A stretch of 64,000 bases of DNA, taken from the NCBI GenBank assembly GCA_003635195.1, contig PYIY01000072.1, positions 1 to 64,000 on the forward strand, given 5' to 3'. A program made the translations under genes and the position numbers. The DNA comes from Candidatus Poribacteria bacterium. Its GTDB lineage: Bacteria; Poribacteria; WGA-4E; WGA-3G. Positions 1 through 8,843 of the stretch are shown here, piece by piece (the stretch's first letter is position 1; the number at the start of each line of letters is the position of its first letter). The notes under the pieces are model-generated. The model worked only from the letters and a program-made list of their open reading frames with translations, did no database searches and was not told the origin of the DNA.

Positions 1-104
1 CATGTATAGTGCCGCCATTGGAAGCCGACCCGGTTGTGTTCCCAAAGCCCAAAGGTTTCGTTGACTAAAGTTTCCAATTCATTCAAAACTTGGCTGTAGT
101 TCAT
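1..104 (-). CDS. N-terminal fragment of an uncharacterised protein (runs off the window)
   Basis: The reverse strand has an ATG at 104-102 with a good ribosome binding site (AAAAGGAG) 5 bases upstream. It is open for 34 codons to the window edge. The visible peptide begins MNYSQVLNELETL and contains LWEHNRVGFQW followed by RHYT. I do not recognise the family with confidence; the tryptophan/histidine-rich stretch could lead into an HD-type hydrolase domain, but the deciding residues lie outside the window. It lies downstream of truA on the same strand and may be cotranscribed with it. Confidence 0.5.
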   Translation of the reverse strand, partial: MNYSQVLNELETLVNETFGLWEHNRVGFQWRHYT

Positions 105-118
105 ACAAACTCCTTTTG

Positions 119-150
119 AGTAGTTGTCAGTTATCAGTTAAGAGGTTTTT
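119..150. repeat. Heptad-like GTTATCAG repeat, short copy
   Basis: The sequence GTTGTCAGTTATCAGTTAAG belongs to a family of short tandem TTATCAG-type units that recurs between genes at about 1.1, 4.7, 6.7 and 61.4 kb. It sits in the gap between the partial gene and truA. Confidence 0.6.
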
Positions 151-236
151 GTAACTAATAATGCTTCGTGGGGTAAACCAAGTGTTCGTGATTTGCTGAA
201 GTTCCTTTTAACCGATTGCCGATAGACCATAACTGT

Positions 237-1028
237 TCACTGCAAGGGTTGTGAGGCGTTATATTTAACTTCAATGAGCGACAATCCGTGGGCAGGGACT
301 GACATCCCTGCTGTAGACCGATCTTTAGCCTCCAAAATGCGGAGAAACTCGGTTTTAGCATCCTGATATCTCGTATTTTGGACACCGCTTGCAACCAAAA
401 ATTTATGATTAAAAGTTAAAATGGTGCCGACAATCGCGCGAACCATGCCACGCAAAAACGAATCGGCTTCGATTTCAAAATAGATATAGGGTGCTTTCTG
501 CCACCAATGTGCCTCGTAAATTTCGCAGACAGGATTTATACGGTCACTACCTGTCTTTTGGAAGGAGGAAAAATCCTTTTTTCCAATCAGCATTTGACAG
601 AGATCGTTTATTCTCACTACATCGATTTCTTCAGGGAAAAAATAACTCGTCTGTCGCGAAAGCGCGCTCGGATATTCACGATTCAAAATTGTATATCGAT
701 ACCGCCGACTTGTCGCACTGAAACGGGCATGAAAATCGGCGGATACCTCTGTTGCAGAACAAACAACAATATCCCGTGGTAATGTAGCGTTGAGTCCTTT
801 CTGAAAACCGCTGAGCGGTATCTGTGCATCCGTCCGAAAATTCGCAACCTGTCCCTCCGCGTGGACACCACTATCTGTCCGCCCTGCTCCGATGACCTGT
901 ATCGGCGTTTTCGTTAATTTCATCAAGGCATTTTCGACTGTGGCTTGGACTGTTGGCACATTCGGCTGTGTCTGCCAACCGTTGTAGTTCGTGCCGTCAT
1001 ATTCAAGCACGAGTTTGATATTTCGCAT
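237..1028 (-). CDS. truA: tRNA pseudouridine(38-40) synthase TruA
   Basis: The protein has 263 aa, the usual length for TruA, which isomerises uridines 38-40 in the anticodon stem-loop of many tRNAs in the cytoplasm. The catalytic motif GAGRTDSGVHA is present, with the nucleophilic aspartate at residue 52. The N-terminal LEYDGTNYNGWQ and later FLRGMVRAIVGT are family signatures. The ATG start at 1028 is preceded on the minus strand by AGGGTGA. The neighbouring divergent gene is another pseudouridine synthase, so two RNA-modification genes lie head to head across a repeat-filled 230-bp gap. Confidence 0.95.
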   Translation of the reverse strand: MRNIKLVLEYDGTNYNGWQTQPNVPTVQATVENALMKLTKTPIQVIGAGRTDSGVHAEGQVANFRTDAQIPLSGFQKGLNATLPRDIVVCSATEVSADFHARFSATSRRYRYTILNREYPSALSRQTSYFFPEEIDVVRINDLCQMLIGKKDFSSFQKTGSDRINPVCEIYEAHWWQKAPYIYFEIEADSFLRGMVRAIVGTILTFNHKFLVASGVQNTRYQDAKTEFLRILEAKDRSTAGMSVPAHGLSLIEVKYNASQPLQ

Positions 1029-1095
1029 AGTGTCACCCTGTCGTCGGGCATCTCAAAGCCTGGTACATAAAGGGTATCACATTCCGGGTTAAGTG

Positions 1096-1251
1096 TCAAA
1101 TCAATTCAGTTTTCAGTTTTCAGTACAGCGACTGCGTCGCCTTTCAGTTGTCAGACTTCAGAGGACTGGTTATTAGTTTTCCTCTTTGCTGGCGAGGTTT
1201 ACCAACTTCGTCTTAACTGATAACTGAGTGCTGACAACTGATAACTAATCA
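1096..1251. repeat. GTTATCAG-family repeat block between truA and the rluD-like gene
   Basis: This 230-bp divergent intergenic region is largely filled by CAGTTTTCAGTTTTCAGT, TTTCAGTTGTCAG and, in the opposite orientation, TAACTGATAACTGAGTG and GACAACTGATAACT. The two orientations could pair over a distance of about 100 bases. The same family occurs elsewhere in this window. The block ends just before the -35 box of the next promoter. Confidence 0.7.
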
Positions 1252-1256
1252 AGCAA

Positions 1257-1285
1257 TTGACAAATACCAAACTAAGATATATAAT
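1257..1285 (+). promoter_or_regulatory. Perfect-consensus sigma70 promoter of the rluD-like gene
   Basis: TTGACA (1257-1262), 17 bp, then TATAAT (1280-1285) is an exact match to the housekeeping promoter consensus. It overlaps the region that a longest-ORF rule would call the gene start (a TTG at 1257), so that start is not credible. Transcription should begin near 1292, at or next to an in-frame ATG at 1293. Confidence 0.8.
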
Positions 1286-1307
1286 GACTTTGATGAAGAA
1301 TGAAACT

Positions 1308-2282
1308 ATGGTCTATCACATCGGAAAAGAGCATAGCGGCACCCGTTTGGACCGGTTTCTTATCGGCGCGACTGAAGAGATGTCTCGCACTTACCTGCAG
1401 CGACTGATTCGCGATGGCGATGTTACCGTCAACGGCAAAGTGGCTAAACAACCGAGTTATCTGCTCCGAGATAGCGACCGCGTGTGTTTAACGCTTCCGC
1501 CACCGCGCCCTTTAGATACCGTAGCACCTGAGAACATTCCGCTTGATATCCTTCATGAGGATAGCCACTTACTCGTTCTGAATAAACCTGCTGGTATGCT
1601 TGTGCATCCAGCGAACGGCGTAAACCATGGCACGCTTGTCAATGCGCTACTGGCGCACTGTACCGACCTGTCCGGCATCGGCGGTGTAGAACGACCTGGG
1701 ATCGTTCACAGACTGGACAAGGATACCTCTGGGATCCTCGTTGTTGCGAAAACAGATGTTGTGCATCGGGGACTCTCCACGCAGTTTGAGCGACATAGCA
1801 TTACGCGTCAATATGTTGCTATCGTGTGTGGCGTGCCTGCGGAAACCACTGGTGCGATTGATGCGCGGATTGCACGGAGTCGAAGGGATCGGCGGCGAAT
1901 GACAACCGTTGAAACTGATGGACGGCATGCCGTTACGCACTATGAGATTTTGGAACAGTATCCGCAATTTGCACTCGTTCAACTTACACTGGAAACCGGA
2001 CGGCTCCATCAGATCCGCGTCCATCTCCAACATATTGGTCATCCGGTTGTTGGTGATGCGGTGTATGGAGGTGAGCAACGCGCCTTAAATGATGCCGATA
2101 CAGCAGCGTTGAAACAGGCACTCGCACAGTTAAAACGTCAAGCGTTGCATGCCTGTCTGCTCGGTTTTGAACATCCGGCTACGGGTGAAACTTTAACTTT
2201 TTCAGCACCGATGCCAAAAGATATGCAGCGGGTCGTAGATGCCTTGCGAATGAACGAAAATTATAGCGAAGCTCATAATTGA
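1308..2282 (+). CDS. rluD: RluA/RluD-family ribosomal large subunit pseudouridine synthase
   Basis: The protein has 324 aa from the ATG at 1308. An S4 RNA-binding domain (about residues 5-70, with GTRLDRFL and VTVNGKV) precedes the catalytic domain. The family motif HRLDKDTSG lies near residues 134-142, with its catalytic Asp near 137, and RLHQIRVHL follows. It likely makes pseudouridines in 23S rRNA; RluD rather than RluC is a guess from the overall layout. The upstream promoter places the RNA start near 1292, so translation starts either at 1308 or, on a leaderless transcript, at the in-frame ATG 1293. No strong ribosome binding site is visible. Confidence 0.88.
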   Translation: MVYHIGKEHSGTRLDRFLIGATEEMSRTYLQRLIRDGDVTVNGKVAKQPSYLLRDSDRVCLTLPPPRPLDTVAPENIPLDILHEDSHLLVLNKPAGMLVHPANGVNHGTLVNALLAHCTDLSGIGGVERPGIVHRLDKDTSGILVVAKTDVVHRGLSTQFERHSITRQYVAIVCGVPAETTGAIDARIARSRRDRRRMTTVETDGRHAVTHYEILEQYPQFALVQLTLETGRLHQIRVHLQHIGHPVVGDAVYGGEQRALNDADTAALKQALAQLKRQALHACLLGFEHPATGETLTFSAPMPKDMQRVVDALRMNENYSEAHN

Positions 2283-2346
2283 GAATATACTTTTAAATTT
2301 GTCCGTTTTGAAAAATCGGTCTATGAGAGGTTAAGGAAATTTATCT

Positions 2347-3333
2347 ATGGAATACGTTAATTTTGGAAAAGCAGGGGTTAAAGTCAGTCCACTTGCTTTA
2401 GGCTTAGGACTCAGAGGACAAGGCGACGAAGCTGCCGCCCAGCATTTGATTGAGCACGCCATTGATTCCGGTATCAACTTTATTGATTGCGCCAATATCT
2501 ATGGGCTTATGGACGATCGTGCTAATATCGGCCGCTCCGAGGAAATTCTCGGCAAAGCGATTCAAGGCAAACGCGACGATGTGGTGATTACGTCAAAAGT
2601 ATTCAGTCAGATCGGTACAGGTCCAAACGACGCTGGTTTGTCTCGATACCATATCATGCGGGAGATCGAGCGTTCCTTGAGACGACTCAACACCGACCAT
2701 ATTGATATCTATCTCATTCATGCCTATGATGAAGGCACCCCACAGGAAGAGACAGTTCGCGCAATGGACGATCTTGTCGGGTCAGGCAAAGTCCGTTACA
2801 TCGGCTGTTGTAATCATCAGGCATGGCAGGCGTGTAAAGCACTTTGGATCGCTGATCGAATTAACGCAACGCCTTATATGTGTATCCAGAACATGTATAA
2901 CCTGCTGAATCGGGATATGGAAACCGAGTTATTTGGCTTGGCGCGTGAGGAAGGGTTGGGGGTGATGTGTTATAGTCCGTTAGCGGTTGGTTTATTAAGC
3001 GGTGTCTATTCTCCAGATGAGCCACCCCCCGAAGGCACTTTATGGGGAACACGCCTCCGTGACGAATTCTCACAGCGGATGAGTGGCGCAACCGGACAGG
3101 TGATATTGACGCTTAAGCGGCTCGCAGCGGAATTAGGTAAAACGCCTGCACAACTCGCTGTCGCGTGGGTGTTATCGCATCCAGAGGTCACAGTCGCAAT
3201 CAGTGGCAGCGATACAATTGAACAACTCGACGATACGCTCGGTGGTGTCGGTTGGGAACTTGATGCAGCAGTTCGGGATGAATTGGACGAAGTTTCGCGT
3301 TCATTCGTCCGTCTGATTGCACCACCGGCTTAG
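2347..3333 (+). CDS. Aldo/keto reductase
   Basis: The 328-aa protein is an NAD(P)H-dependent TIM-barrel oxidoreductase of the AKR superfamily. The catalytic tetrad is visible: Asp47 and Tyr52 (FIDCANIYG), Lys84 (ITSKVF) and His125 (YLIHAYDE). The C-terminal cofactor-binding part includes VAISGSDTIEQLD. The start at 2347 has AAGGA about 9 bases upstream. It follows the pseudouridine synthase on the same strand after 64 bp. The substrate cannot be read from the sequence; relatives include L-fucose/galactose dehydrogenase-like and general aldehyde reductases. Confidence 0.9.
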   Translation: MEYVNFGKAGVKVSPLALGLGLRGQGDEAAAQHLIEHAIDSGINFIDCANIYGLMDDRANIGRSEEILGKAIQGKRDDVVITSKVFSQIGTGPNDAGLSRYHIMREIERSLRRLNTDHIDIYLIHAYDEGTPQEETVRAMDDLVGSGKVRYIGCCNHQAWQACKALWIADRINATPYMCIQNMYNLLNRDMETELFGLAREEGLGVMCYSPLAVGLLSGVYSPDEPPPEGTLWGTRLRDEFSQRMSGATGQVILTLKRLAAELGKTPAQLAVAWVLSHPEVTVAISGSDTIEQLDDTLGGVGWELDAAVRDELDEVSRSFVRLIAPPA

Positions 3334-3399
3334 TGGCTATCGGTTCCCAACAACGGTCAGCGGTCGATAAACGTTGCGCTTACACAGAAGATATAACGG

Positions 3400-3433
3400 C
3401 AAAAAACAAAAAGGCGGATCCGAAGATCCGCCT
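3400..3433 (-). terminator. Rho-independent terminator of the PhyH gene
   Basis: Read on the minus strand, a 9-bp stem AGGCGGATC / GATCCGCCT closed by a TTCG tetraloop is followed by TTTTTGTTTTTTG. It lies 15 bases beyond the stop codon of the minus-strand PhyH gene. The UUCG loop plus U-rich tail is a typical intrinsic terminator. Confidence 0.85.
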
Positions 3434-3448
3434 CTACATTTTATGCCT

Positions 3449-4630
3449 CTACGATTCGGACACAGTTTGGTAGCGTTCCCACTTATCGCCCGCAGCAGCG
3501 GCTTGACGTTCTAACTCGGTCCGCCACCCGACAACTTCGCCTGCTTTGATACGTTCGATATCAAAACCAGCATAGCGGTCTTCAAGCCTATCGCCGAGTT
3601 TGTGATTTGCTGCCCAGCGATCCCATGCCGTTTTCATCCATTCGTGCGGAAGTGCCTCACGAACAGCAGGGTCAAGCTGCCATGCGAATCGAGCATCAAC
3701 GACCTTTGGCTCCTCGTCGGAGGGGCCACCCCACTTTGACCAACCGATGGATAGCGTGTTGCGTTCACGCTCAGGCACGGTATGTCCCGTATGAATTGTC
3801 GCGCCGTTACGGATGAGAGCTTGTCCAGCCTTGAGCCGAATCGCGACTTGTCCAGGAAGCGGATCTGAGCCGTTCCAACTCGGTGTGTAGGGTACCCCTT
3901 GATCTTTCATAGATTTTGGGAGCAGCACGTCATGTTCAAGCGGTGTACGCCAGCGACTGTGGCTCCCGACAACGAGTTCATGGCATTCATCGTCTGCAAG
4001 TGCCAAAAACATACCGACACCGTTCCGTTCAGTAATTCGCTTCTCATTCTCTTCCTGAATTTCTTTCCAGCGAATTCGTTCGACTTCCTCGGAATAGGCT
4101 TCGGTCCCGTCTCCTCGGTCATCTTCTTGTGAGAAGTAACTTTTCCCAGTCCCCCACCATGTTACGTCCCGGTGCCATCCAAGTTTATTCTCTTTTTTGC
4201 GCGGATTGCACCAGAGGAGCATGTTCGTCATCACAAGCTCTTCAGGTTCAACATCACACCAAGACTTAACGAAGCCCGTAAAATCTGGCGATCCGTAAAA
4301 TTTAGCGAAATCGGGTTCTTGAAAAGCTGGATGGATTATGCCTCGGATTGCCCAAGGTTCATTCTCACCCGCGCGGTGCACATATCCCTTTGAACAGTCA
4401 ATGACATCATAGCCGTTTTCTGGTGCACACGCTTGCGTAACGCGGCGACCGGCCTCTCGGAGGATGGGTATCCACGGATTGTCAACAAAATCATTGATAA
4501 TCACGAAACCGTGTTCCCTTAAATGTTCCAACCTTTCGGGTGTGGCACCGGGTGCGGCGAGTTCCGGTTTGAAATCAGCAAACGCCGGGGCGCGATAGAC
4601 TTCTTTCTCAGGTGATTGATCGTTACTCAT
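3449..4630 (-). CDS. Phytanoyl-CoA dioxygenase (PhyH) family protein
   Basis: The 393-aa protein belongs to the Fe(II)/2-oxoglutarate-dependent PhyH family of oxygenases. The iron ligands are visible as His153-x-Asp155 (GWHRDVTWW) and a distal His near 280-283 (ATIHTGHTVPERER), with Arg290 placed to bind 2-oxoglutarate. LREHGFVIINDFV near residue 37 is the usual N-terminal signature. The start has a strong site, AAAGGAGG, 8 bases upstream. A TATAAT-like box lies on the minus strand at 4685-4680 but without a good -35. A terminator follows, so the gene is probably monocistronic. The substrate is unknown; an acyl-CoA is not implied by the family name. Confidence 0.88.
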   Translation of the reverse strand: MSNDQSPEKEVYRAPAFADFKPELAAPGATPERLEHLREHGFVIINDFVDNPWIPILREAGRRVTQACAPENGYDVIDCSKGYVHRAGENEPWAIRGIIHPAFQEPDFAKFYGSPDFTGFVKSWCDVEPEELVMTNMLLWCNPRKKENKLGWHRDVTWWGTGKSYFSQEDDRGDGTEAYSEEVERIRWKEIQEENEKRITERNGVGMFLALADDECHELVVGSHSRWRTPLEHDVLLPKSMKDQGVPYTPSWNGSDPLPGQVAIRLKAGQALIRNGATIHTGHTVPERERNTLSIGWSKWGGPSDEEPKVVDARFAWQLDPAVREALPHEWMKTAWDRWAANHKLGDRLEDRYAGFDIERIKAGEVVGWRTELERQAAAAGDKWERYQTVSES

Positions 4631-4697
4631 TGTCGTGCCTCCTTTGAAGGAACTTATTGAATATTCGTCAAAACTTGGAATTATACTATCACATACT

Positions 4698-4931
4698 TTG
4701 GTTATCAGTTATCAGTTTTCGGTTATCAGTTAAAGAGGTTTGCCGTGGTATTCTGTCAACCTATAGACTTTACCAGAAACCTTGGCACCCCTCAGTAGTT
4801 ATCAGTTATCGGTGCAGTTTTCTCTCACTGCGAGGCATGAAAACCCTTTCAGTTGTCAGAAAGAGGAAAACCTATGATTATCCCAACCCTCTTGTAACTG
4901 ATAACTGACAACTGGTAACTGATAACTTTTT
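4698..4931. repeat. GTTATCAG-family repeats including one arm of a long inverted repeat
   Basis: This 300-bp gap between PhyH and the exchanger gene holds GGTTATCAGTTATCAGTTTTC and AACTGATAACTGACAACTGG units in both orientations. The stretch 4798-4860 is an inverted copy of 6688-6756 on the other side of the exchanger gene and shares a core TTCTCTCACTGCGAGGCATG. No gene was found here. Confidence 0.75.
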
Positions 4932-6341
4932 TTAATGCATCTCAATTGAGAGCACATAACTCAGAATCGTCACTAACAGCCATGTCGCAACCAGCACGAC
5001 CCCAAACGGGCGTTTCAACTGGTCACCCGATACGAAGATACCGCACCGGAAGACGATCAGAATAAACAACATCGCCGGAAACAAAAACTGGAAGAACTGT
5101 CCATCCGCCTGCAAACCGCCTTGTGTGGCAGCGGCTGAGACACCCGCGACAAAGAGCACATTCAGGATATCCGCACCGATAATATTTCCGACTGCCAATT
5201 CACCGTGTCCACGTCTGACTGCCGTTATTGCCGTTACCAATTCTGGGAGCGATGTACCAAACGCAACAAGTGTCGCTGAAATAATATGTTTCGGTACCCC
5301 GATGCGTTCTGCCATGACACTCACGGCTGGGATTAAGATCTGTGCAGAGACAACAATAATAGCGATTGCCCCGATGAGTTTAGCAAGTATCCCGAAGGTA
5401 TTACCCTCCTCGGCATGTGTGTCTTCTGTGTCTTCAGTATCTGACGGCATTGAACCTGCCCATCGAATAGACTGCCAAATATACAACCCCAGAAGGACGA
5501 CGAAGACGATACCGACAAATTGAGGCAAAACGCCGCCGGCACTAAAAACTTTCGCTGGAGATGACCACGGAAAGCACGCCGCTACCATAAGGATACCGGC
5601 ACCCACCTGCACATTTGACAACCGTGAAGCCAACTGACGGTTGAGTGGTAACGGTGCTATTAGAGATGCCAATCCGAGGATAAGTCCCGTGTCACAAATA
5701 ATCGAACCGACTGCATTGCCGAGGGCGAGTCCCGGTTTGCCTTGTAGTGCCGATAGCACAGAGACCGCCGCCTCTGGTGTCGTTGTGCCGACGCTCACAA
5801 TCGTCGCACCGATAACGGCTTTCCCTAAGCCCCACCGTGTTGAAAGTGCCACGGCTTCATCAACAAGCCAGTCTGCGCCTTTACCGAGTGTGTAAAGCGT
5901 CACCGCGATGATAATAAAAAGTAACAGATACCCAAAACCGCTAATCGGTATTTTTCTAACAAGAAGTTCAAGCCAACCCGCATTCACAAGTCCGATGAGT
6001 TCTTCGAGTGCATCTGGATCTTGAAGCAAAGCCTGAAATTCGGCATCGTTGAATAGTGCTTGAACCCCCGCATCCTCAACTAACGTTTTTAGGGCTTCTG
6101 GATCCGCACCAATGCGGTTCAGGTTTTCCCTTATATCCTCCGAGGTCAAGCCTGTAGGGACCTCTGATACTTTGAAAATATTCAAGACACTTTGAATTTC
6201 TGTCCGTTGGAGTGTTGCTTTATGCTTTTCAAATACCTTTTCGGCAATGGAACCCTCGTCTCCGAAAACAGTGTGCGGAACTAAACTATGAAAAACACAG
6301 AACATAATAATTAGATAACAAATAATCGTTTGTTTTTTCAT
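4932..6341 (-). CDS. Na+/Ca2+ exchanger (CaCA superfamily) with an N-terminal exported region
   Basis: The 469-aa protein starts with a signal-like MKKQTIICYLIIMFCVF. It then has about 120 mostly soluble residues and about ten membrane segments from residue 135 on. The two alpha repeats that form the ion path are clear: GATIVSVGTTTPEAAVS with GNAVGSIICDT, and SATLVAFGTSLPELVTA with GNIIGADILN. The family exchanges Na+ or H+ for Ca2+ across the inner membrane. The start at 6341 was chosen because AGGAGGGG lies 4 bases upstream; an upstream in-frame ATG at 6371 has none. The N-terminal domain is unusual for YrbG-type exchangers, which begin directly with the first helix. Confidence 0.88.
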   Translation of the reverse strand: MKKQTIICYLIIMFCVFHSLVPHTVFGDEGSIAEKVFEKHKATLQRTEIQSVLNIFKVSEVPTGLTSEDIRENLNRIGADPEALKTLVEDAGVQALFNDAEFQALLQDPDALEELIGLVNAGWLELLVRKIPISGFGYLLLFIIIAVTLYTLGKGADWLVDEAVALSTRWGLGKAVIGATIVSVGTTTPEAAVSVLSALQGKPGLALGNAVGSIICDTGLILGLASLIAPLPLNRQLASRLSNVQVGAGILMVAACFPWSSPAKVFSAGGVLPQFVGIVFVVLLGLYIWQSIRWAGSMPSDTEDTEDTHAEEGNTFGILAKLIGAIAIIVVSAQILIPAVSVMAERIGVPKHIISATLVAFGTSLPELVTAITAVRRGHGELAVGNIIGADILNVLFVAGVSAAATQGGLQADGQFFQFLFPAMLFILIVFRCGIFVSGDQLKRPFGVVLVATWLLVTILSYVLSIEMH

Positions 6342-6531
6342 CAACCCCTCCTGATTTTTAACGTAGTGCACTTTTACTTGAGAATAGATTAACAGATACG
6401 TTGAACGAAGTCAAGCAAATCCACAATTTATCGCAGGGTGATTTTTCTTTTTCAGTCCCGGTGCGGTTAATGAAGATTAATTTTTTAATTCAGTGATTTC
6501 ACTGAGATAACTCGGACGTTTCTGGGTTATA

Positions 6532-6561
6532 CCCGGTGCGGTTCCAACCGCACCTACCGGG
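6532..6561. repeat. GC-rich palindrome in the 410-bp gap upstream of the exchanger gene
   Basis: GGTGCGGTT-CC-AACCGCACC (6535-6554) forms a 9-bp stem, with flanking CCCGG and CCGGG adding a possible second stem. It resembles the palindrome at 22900-22928 in style (GGT...AACCGC...ACC). The rest of 6342-6640 holds no recognisable gene. Confidence 0.55.
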
Positions 6562-6639
6562 CCTGGGGGTCTAAAACTGGGTTAAAAAACCGAAAACTAA
6601 ATAGTCCTGCAATTTATCGATAGTTGTCAAGACTCAATT

Positions 6640-6757
6640 ATATTCTTGTGGCAGTTACCAGAAAAGGACTCCCACGAATTGTCTTTTAACTGATAACTGA
6701 AAGATTTTTCATGCCTCGCAGTGAGAGAAAATCGCACTGATAACTGAAAACTGTTAA
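6640..6757. repeat. GTTATCAG-family repeat block, right arm of the inverted pair
   Basis: The block contains TTTTAACTGATAACTGAAAG and CTGATAACTGAAAACTG. Positions 6688-6756 are the inverted counterpart of 4798-4860, sharing CATGCCTCGCAGTGAGAGAA. The block runs into the 3' end of the next minus-strand gene. Confidence 0.7.
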
Positions 6758-8694
6758 TAATAAAACGTATAAGTAGGTCTATCAAGAATAATGCTTAAGA
6801 TATTCCAGAAACTCCCCATGACAAAATCGCCGAGTGCCAATCCGAGAAAGAGCGGCACTGTTTTCCGGTAGAGACCGAGTCCACCGTATTTTAACACACT
6901 CCATTTGGCAACGGCACTAATGATAAACGCCGCCCAAAAGAGATGGAGGTGAAAAGATACGCCGTAGCCGAGCGGATGGACCGGCCACCAAAAAAGTCGA
7001 CTCCGTACTGCTGAAAGCAGGATTGTGACGGCGAAGCCGAACCCTATCGCGGCGATGTGGCCATTGTTTGCATCTTGCGGCGAAGTGAGCCAACCTTCAA
7101 GAAAGCGATACGCACGTCCGCCAAAACTGTTAATCTGACCGCCTACCTTGCCGGAATTAACACCGAGCGCAAAAAACGTGTCCACCAGCATGAAGATGCA
7201 CAACGGCATCGCAATGATTGTCAGCATAAGCATCAAACGCGATAGGCCCTTTACATCAAGGTTACCGCGTTCGGCGAGTTTAAACGCTTCAAGTTGGTGC
7301 GGCATCGGATGACTCCGATTGTCTCGATTGAACCAGAAAAAGAGGGCAAACCACGTCAGGTTGCGTGCCCCGATCCGTCGGGTGCCAAGCATGCTGACAA
7401 GGCTATGGTGCGGTCCAATAAAGGTCGTTGAGTGGATAGGGAAACCGATTTGTGCGCGTATACGCGTCAACGGGATTGCAATCGTCGCAAAATGTGCAGC
7501 AAAAAAGAGTACCGCGACCCACATCGCCATGCCACCACGCATCGCAAATCCAATAATGAATATTCCACCGAAAACGATCCCCAAAAATGCCGTACGATAA
7601 CGCATCGGTTCATCCGCGTCCGATATCTGTCTTCGTCCAAACGCTGTACGAAACGCCCGCCAGATTTGTCGGCGTGTCCCCCAGAGGGCAACTGCACAGA
7701 TACCGATGTACGCACCGATGTTCTGCTCATACGGATAAGGGAAGCCGGGGATGTTCTCCAATCCCGTTAGGATAGCGACGAAATATTGGACTTTATAAAG
7801 AAAAAAGAAGAGCAGGCACGATGTGAGCAGCTCAAGCGGCATCAGAAAACCGAGTCCAACAGCAAACGGATAGACAATGATCGCATTTCCACCGCGGAGA
7901 AGAGCCGTCCACGGCCTTTCGGTGAATAGCGCGTTAAGAGGTATGTGCTTGTTCGGGAAAGCCGGAATTGATGGAAAAAAGATGTTAATCCCATTCACAA
8001 GACTGATGATGGACGCGATGCCGAATCCCCACCACATCGCTCGACTCCGTAAGAACCGATTTGTGTTATAGGCAAGTTGATAGGGTAACTCAACAATCGG
8101 ATACACGAGGCGTTCCTGTTCCGTCCACTGTTTGCGGATAATTACATTGATACACTGCATCACGAAGATTAGCGCGAAAGTAAATACGCACCACCAGAAC
8201 GTCGGGATCATCCATTTCATCATATAATGGGTCTCAAAAAACGGTTCTTCACCGAGATAGAACGCGCGAAGCACGCTCGGATCGTTGATTGTTAACCAAT
8301 CCGGCAGATAACGCCAAAATAGTTCGCGCCATTCGTTTTCAGGCGTACCGAAATAGAAGGCATGGACAATAATTGAGACGAGCGGAAGAAACATGTCGTA
8401 GGACATGAACAGTAGTGTGATTGACATCAGGACATAGAGGCTAATCAATTCACCGCCTGTCAGCGCGTGCTTCGCTGCATATTTTTTAACAACGATGTTG
8501 AGCATCGCGATGACCAGCAGTGTGAATACAACACTATAGAACGGTGCCATCAACGTTGGGAAGGTATATCGAAGGGCTTCACATTCGATATGCCATTTGT
8601 AGATGAACGGCAAGAGTAGCAACGATATAAGTACGGTACGCACGGTAATCTTTTCATGATTTGGCATATCCAGAGGCGAATGTGATAGAGACAT
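6754..8694 (-). CDS. Large polytopic membrane protein (DUF6785/DUF6784-like)
   Basis: The 646-aa protein has roughly a dozen or more hydrophobic segments, for example VLISLLLLPFIYKW near residue 23, FYSVVFTLLVIAML near 52 and IIAMPLCIFMLVDTFFALG near 500. A conserved-looking C-terminal half contains GGRAYRFLEGWL and HPLGYGVSFHLHLFW. I associate this pattern with the uncharacterised DUF6785/DUF6784 membrane proteins, which look transporter-like (oligopeptide-transporter style), but this rests on memory of the family. No strong ribosome binding site precedes the ATG at 8694; an alternative ATG lies at 8667. The neighbours are a divergent enolase-superfamily gene and an ion exchanger. Confidence 0.7.
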   Translation of the reverse strand: MSLSHSPLDMPNHEKITVRTVLISLLLLPFIYKWHIECEALRYTFPTLMAPFYSVVFTLLVIAMLNIVVKKYAAKHALTGGELISLYVLMSITLLFMSYDMFLPLVSIIVHAFYFGTPENEWRELFWRYLPDWLTINDPSVLRAFYLGEEPFFETHYMMKWMIPTFWWCVFTFALIFVMQCINVIIRKQWTEQERLVYPIVELPYQLAYNTNRFLRSRAMWWGFGIASIISLVNGINIFFPSIPAFPNKHIPLNALFTERPWTALLRGGNAIIVYPFAVGLGFLMPLELLTSCLLFFFLYKVQYFVAILTGLENIPGFPYPYEQNIGAYIGICAVALWGTRRQIWRAFRTAFGRRQISDADEPMRYRTAFLGIVFGGIFIIGFAMRGGMAMWVAVLFFAAHFATIAIPLTRIRAQIGFPIHSTTFIGPHHSLVSMLGTRRIGARNLTWFALFFWFNRDNRSHPMPHQLEAFKLAERGNLDVKGLSRLMLMLTIIAMPLCIFMLVDTFFALGVNSGKVGGQINSFGGRAYRFLEGWLTSPQDANNGHIAAIGFGFAVTILLSAVRSRLFWWPVHPLGYGVSFHLHLFWAAFIISAVAKWSVLKYGGLGLYRKTVPLFLGLALGDFVMGSFWNILSIILDRPTYTFYY

Positions 8695-8843
8695 AATGCG
8701 GATTTGAGTGACTGGGCAGTGAATAAAAGGTCTTGATGTGTTATCGCAGAAAAGTGAACCATCTCTTTAATATTTTACGTTTATTTATCTAAAAGTTCAA
8801 GGAATTCCATCTTGGATGTTGAGCTCAGAGAGGACATTTGATC

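Noticed and set aside
155-394. Minus-strand ORF overlapping the end of truA
   Set aside because: Shadow frame of truA extending into repeat sequence; no supporting signals.
4657-4908. Plus-strand ORF of 83 codons between PhyH and the exchanger gene
   Set aside because: It is made of the GTTATCAG repeat family and has no ribosome binding site.
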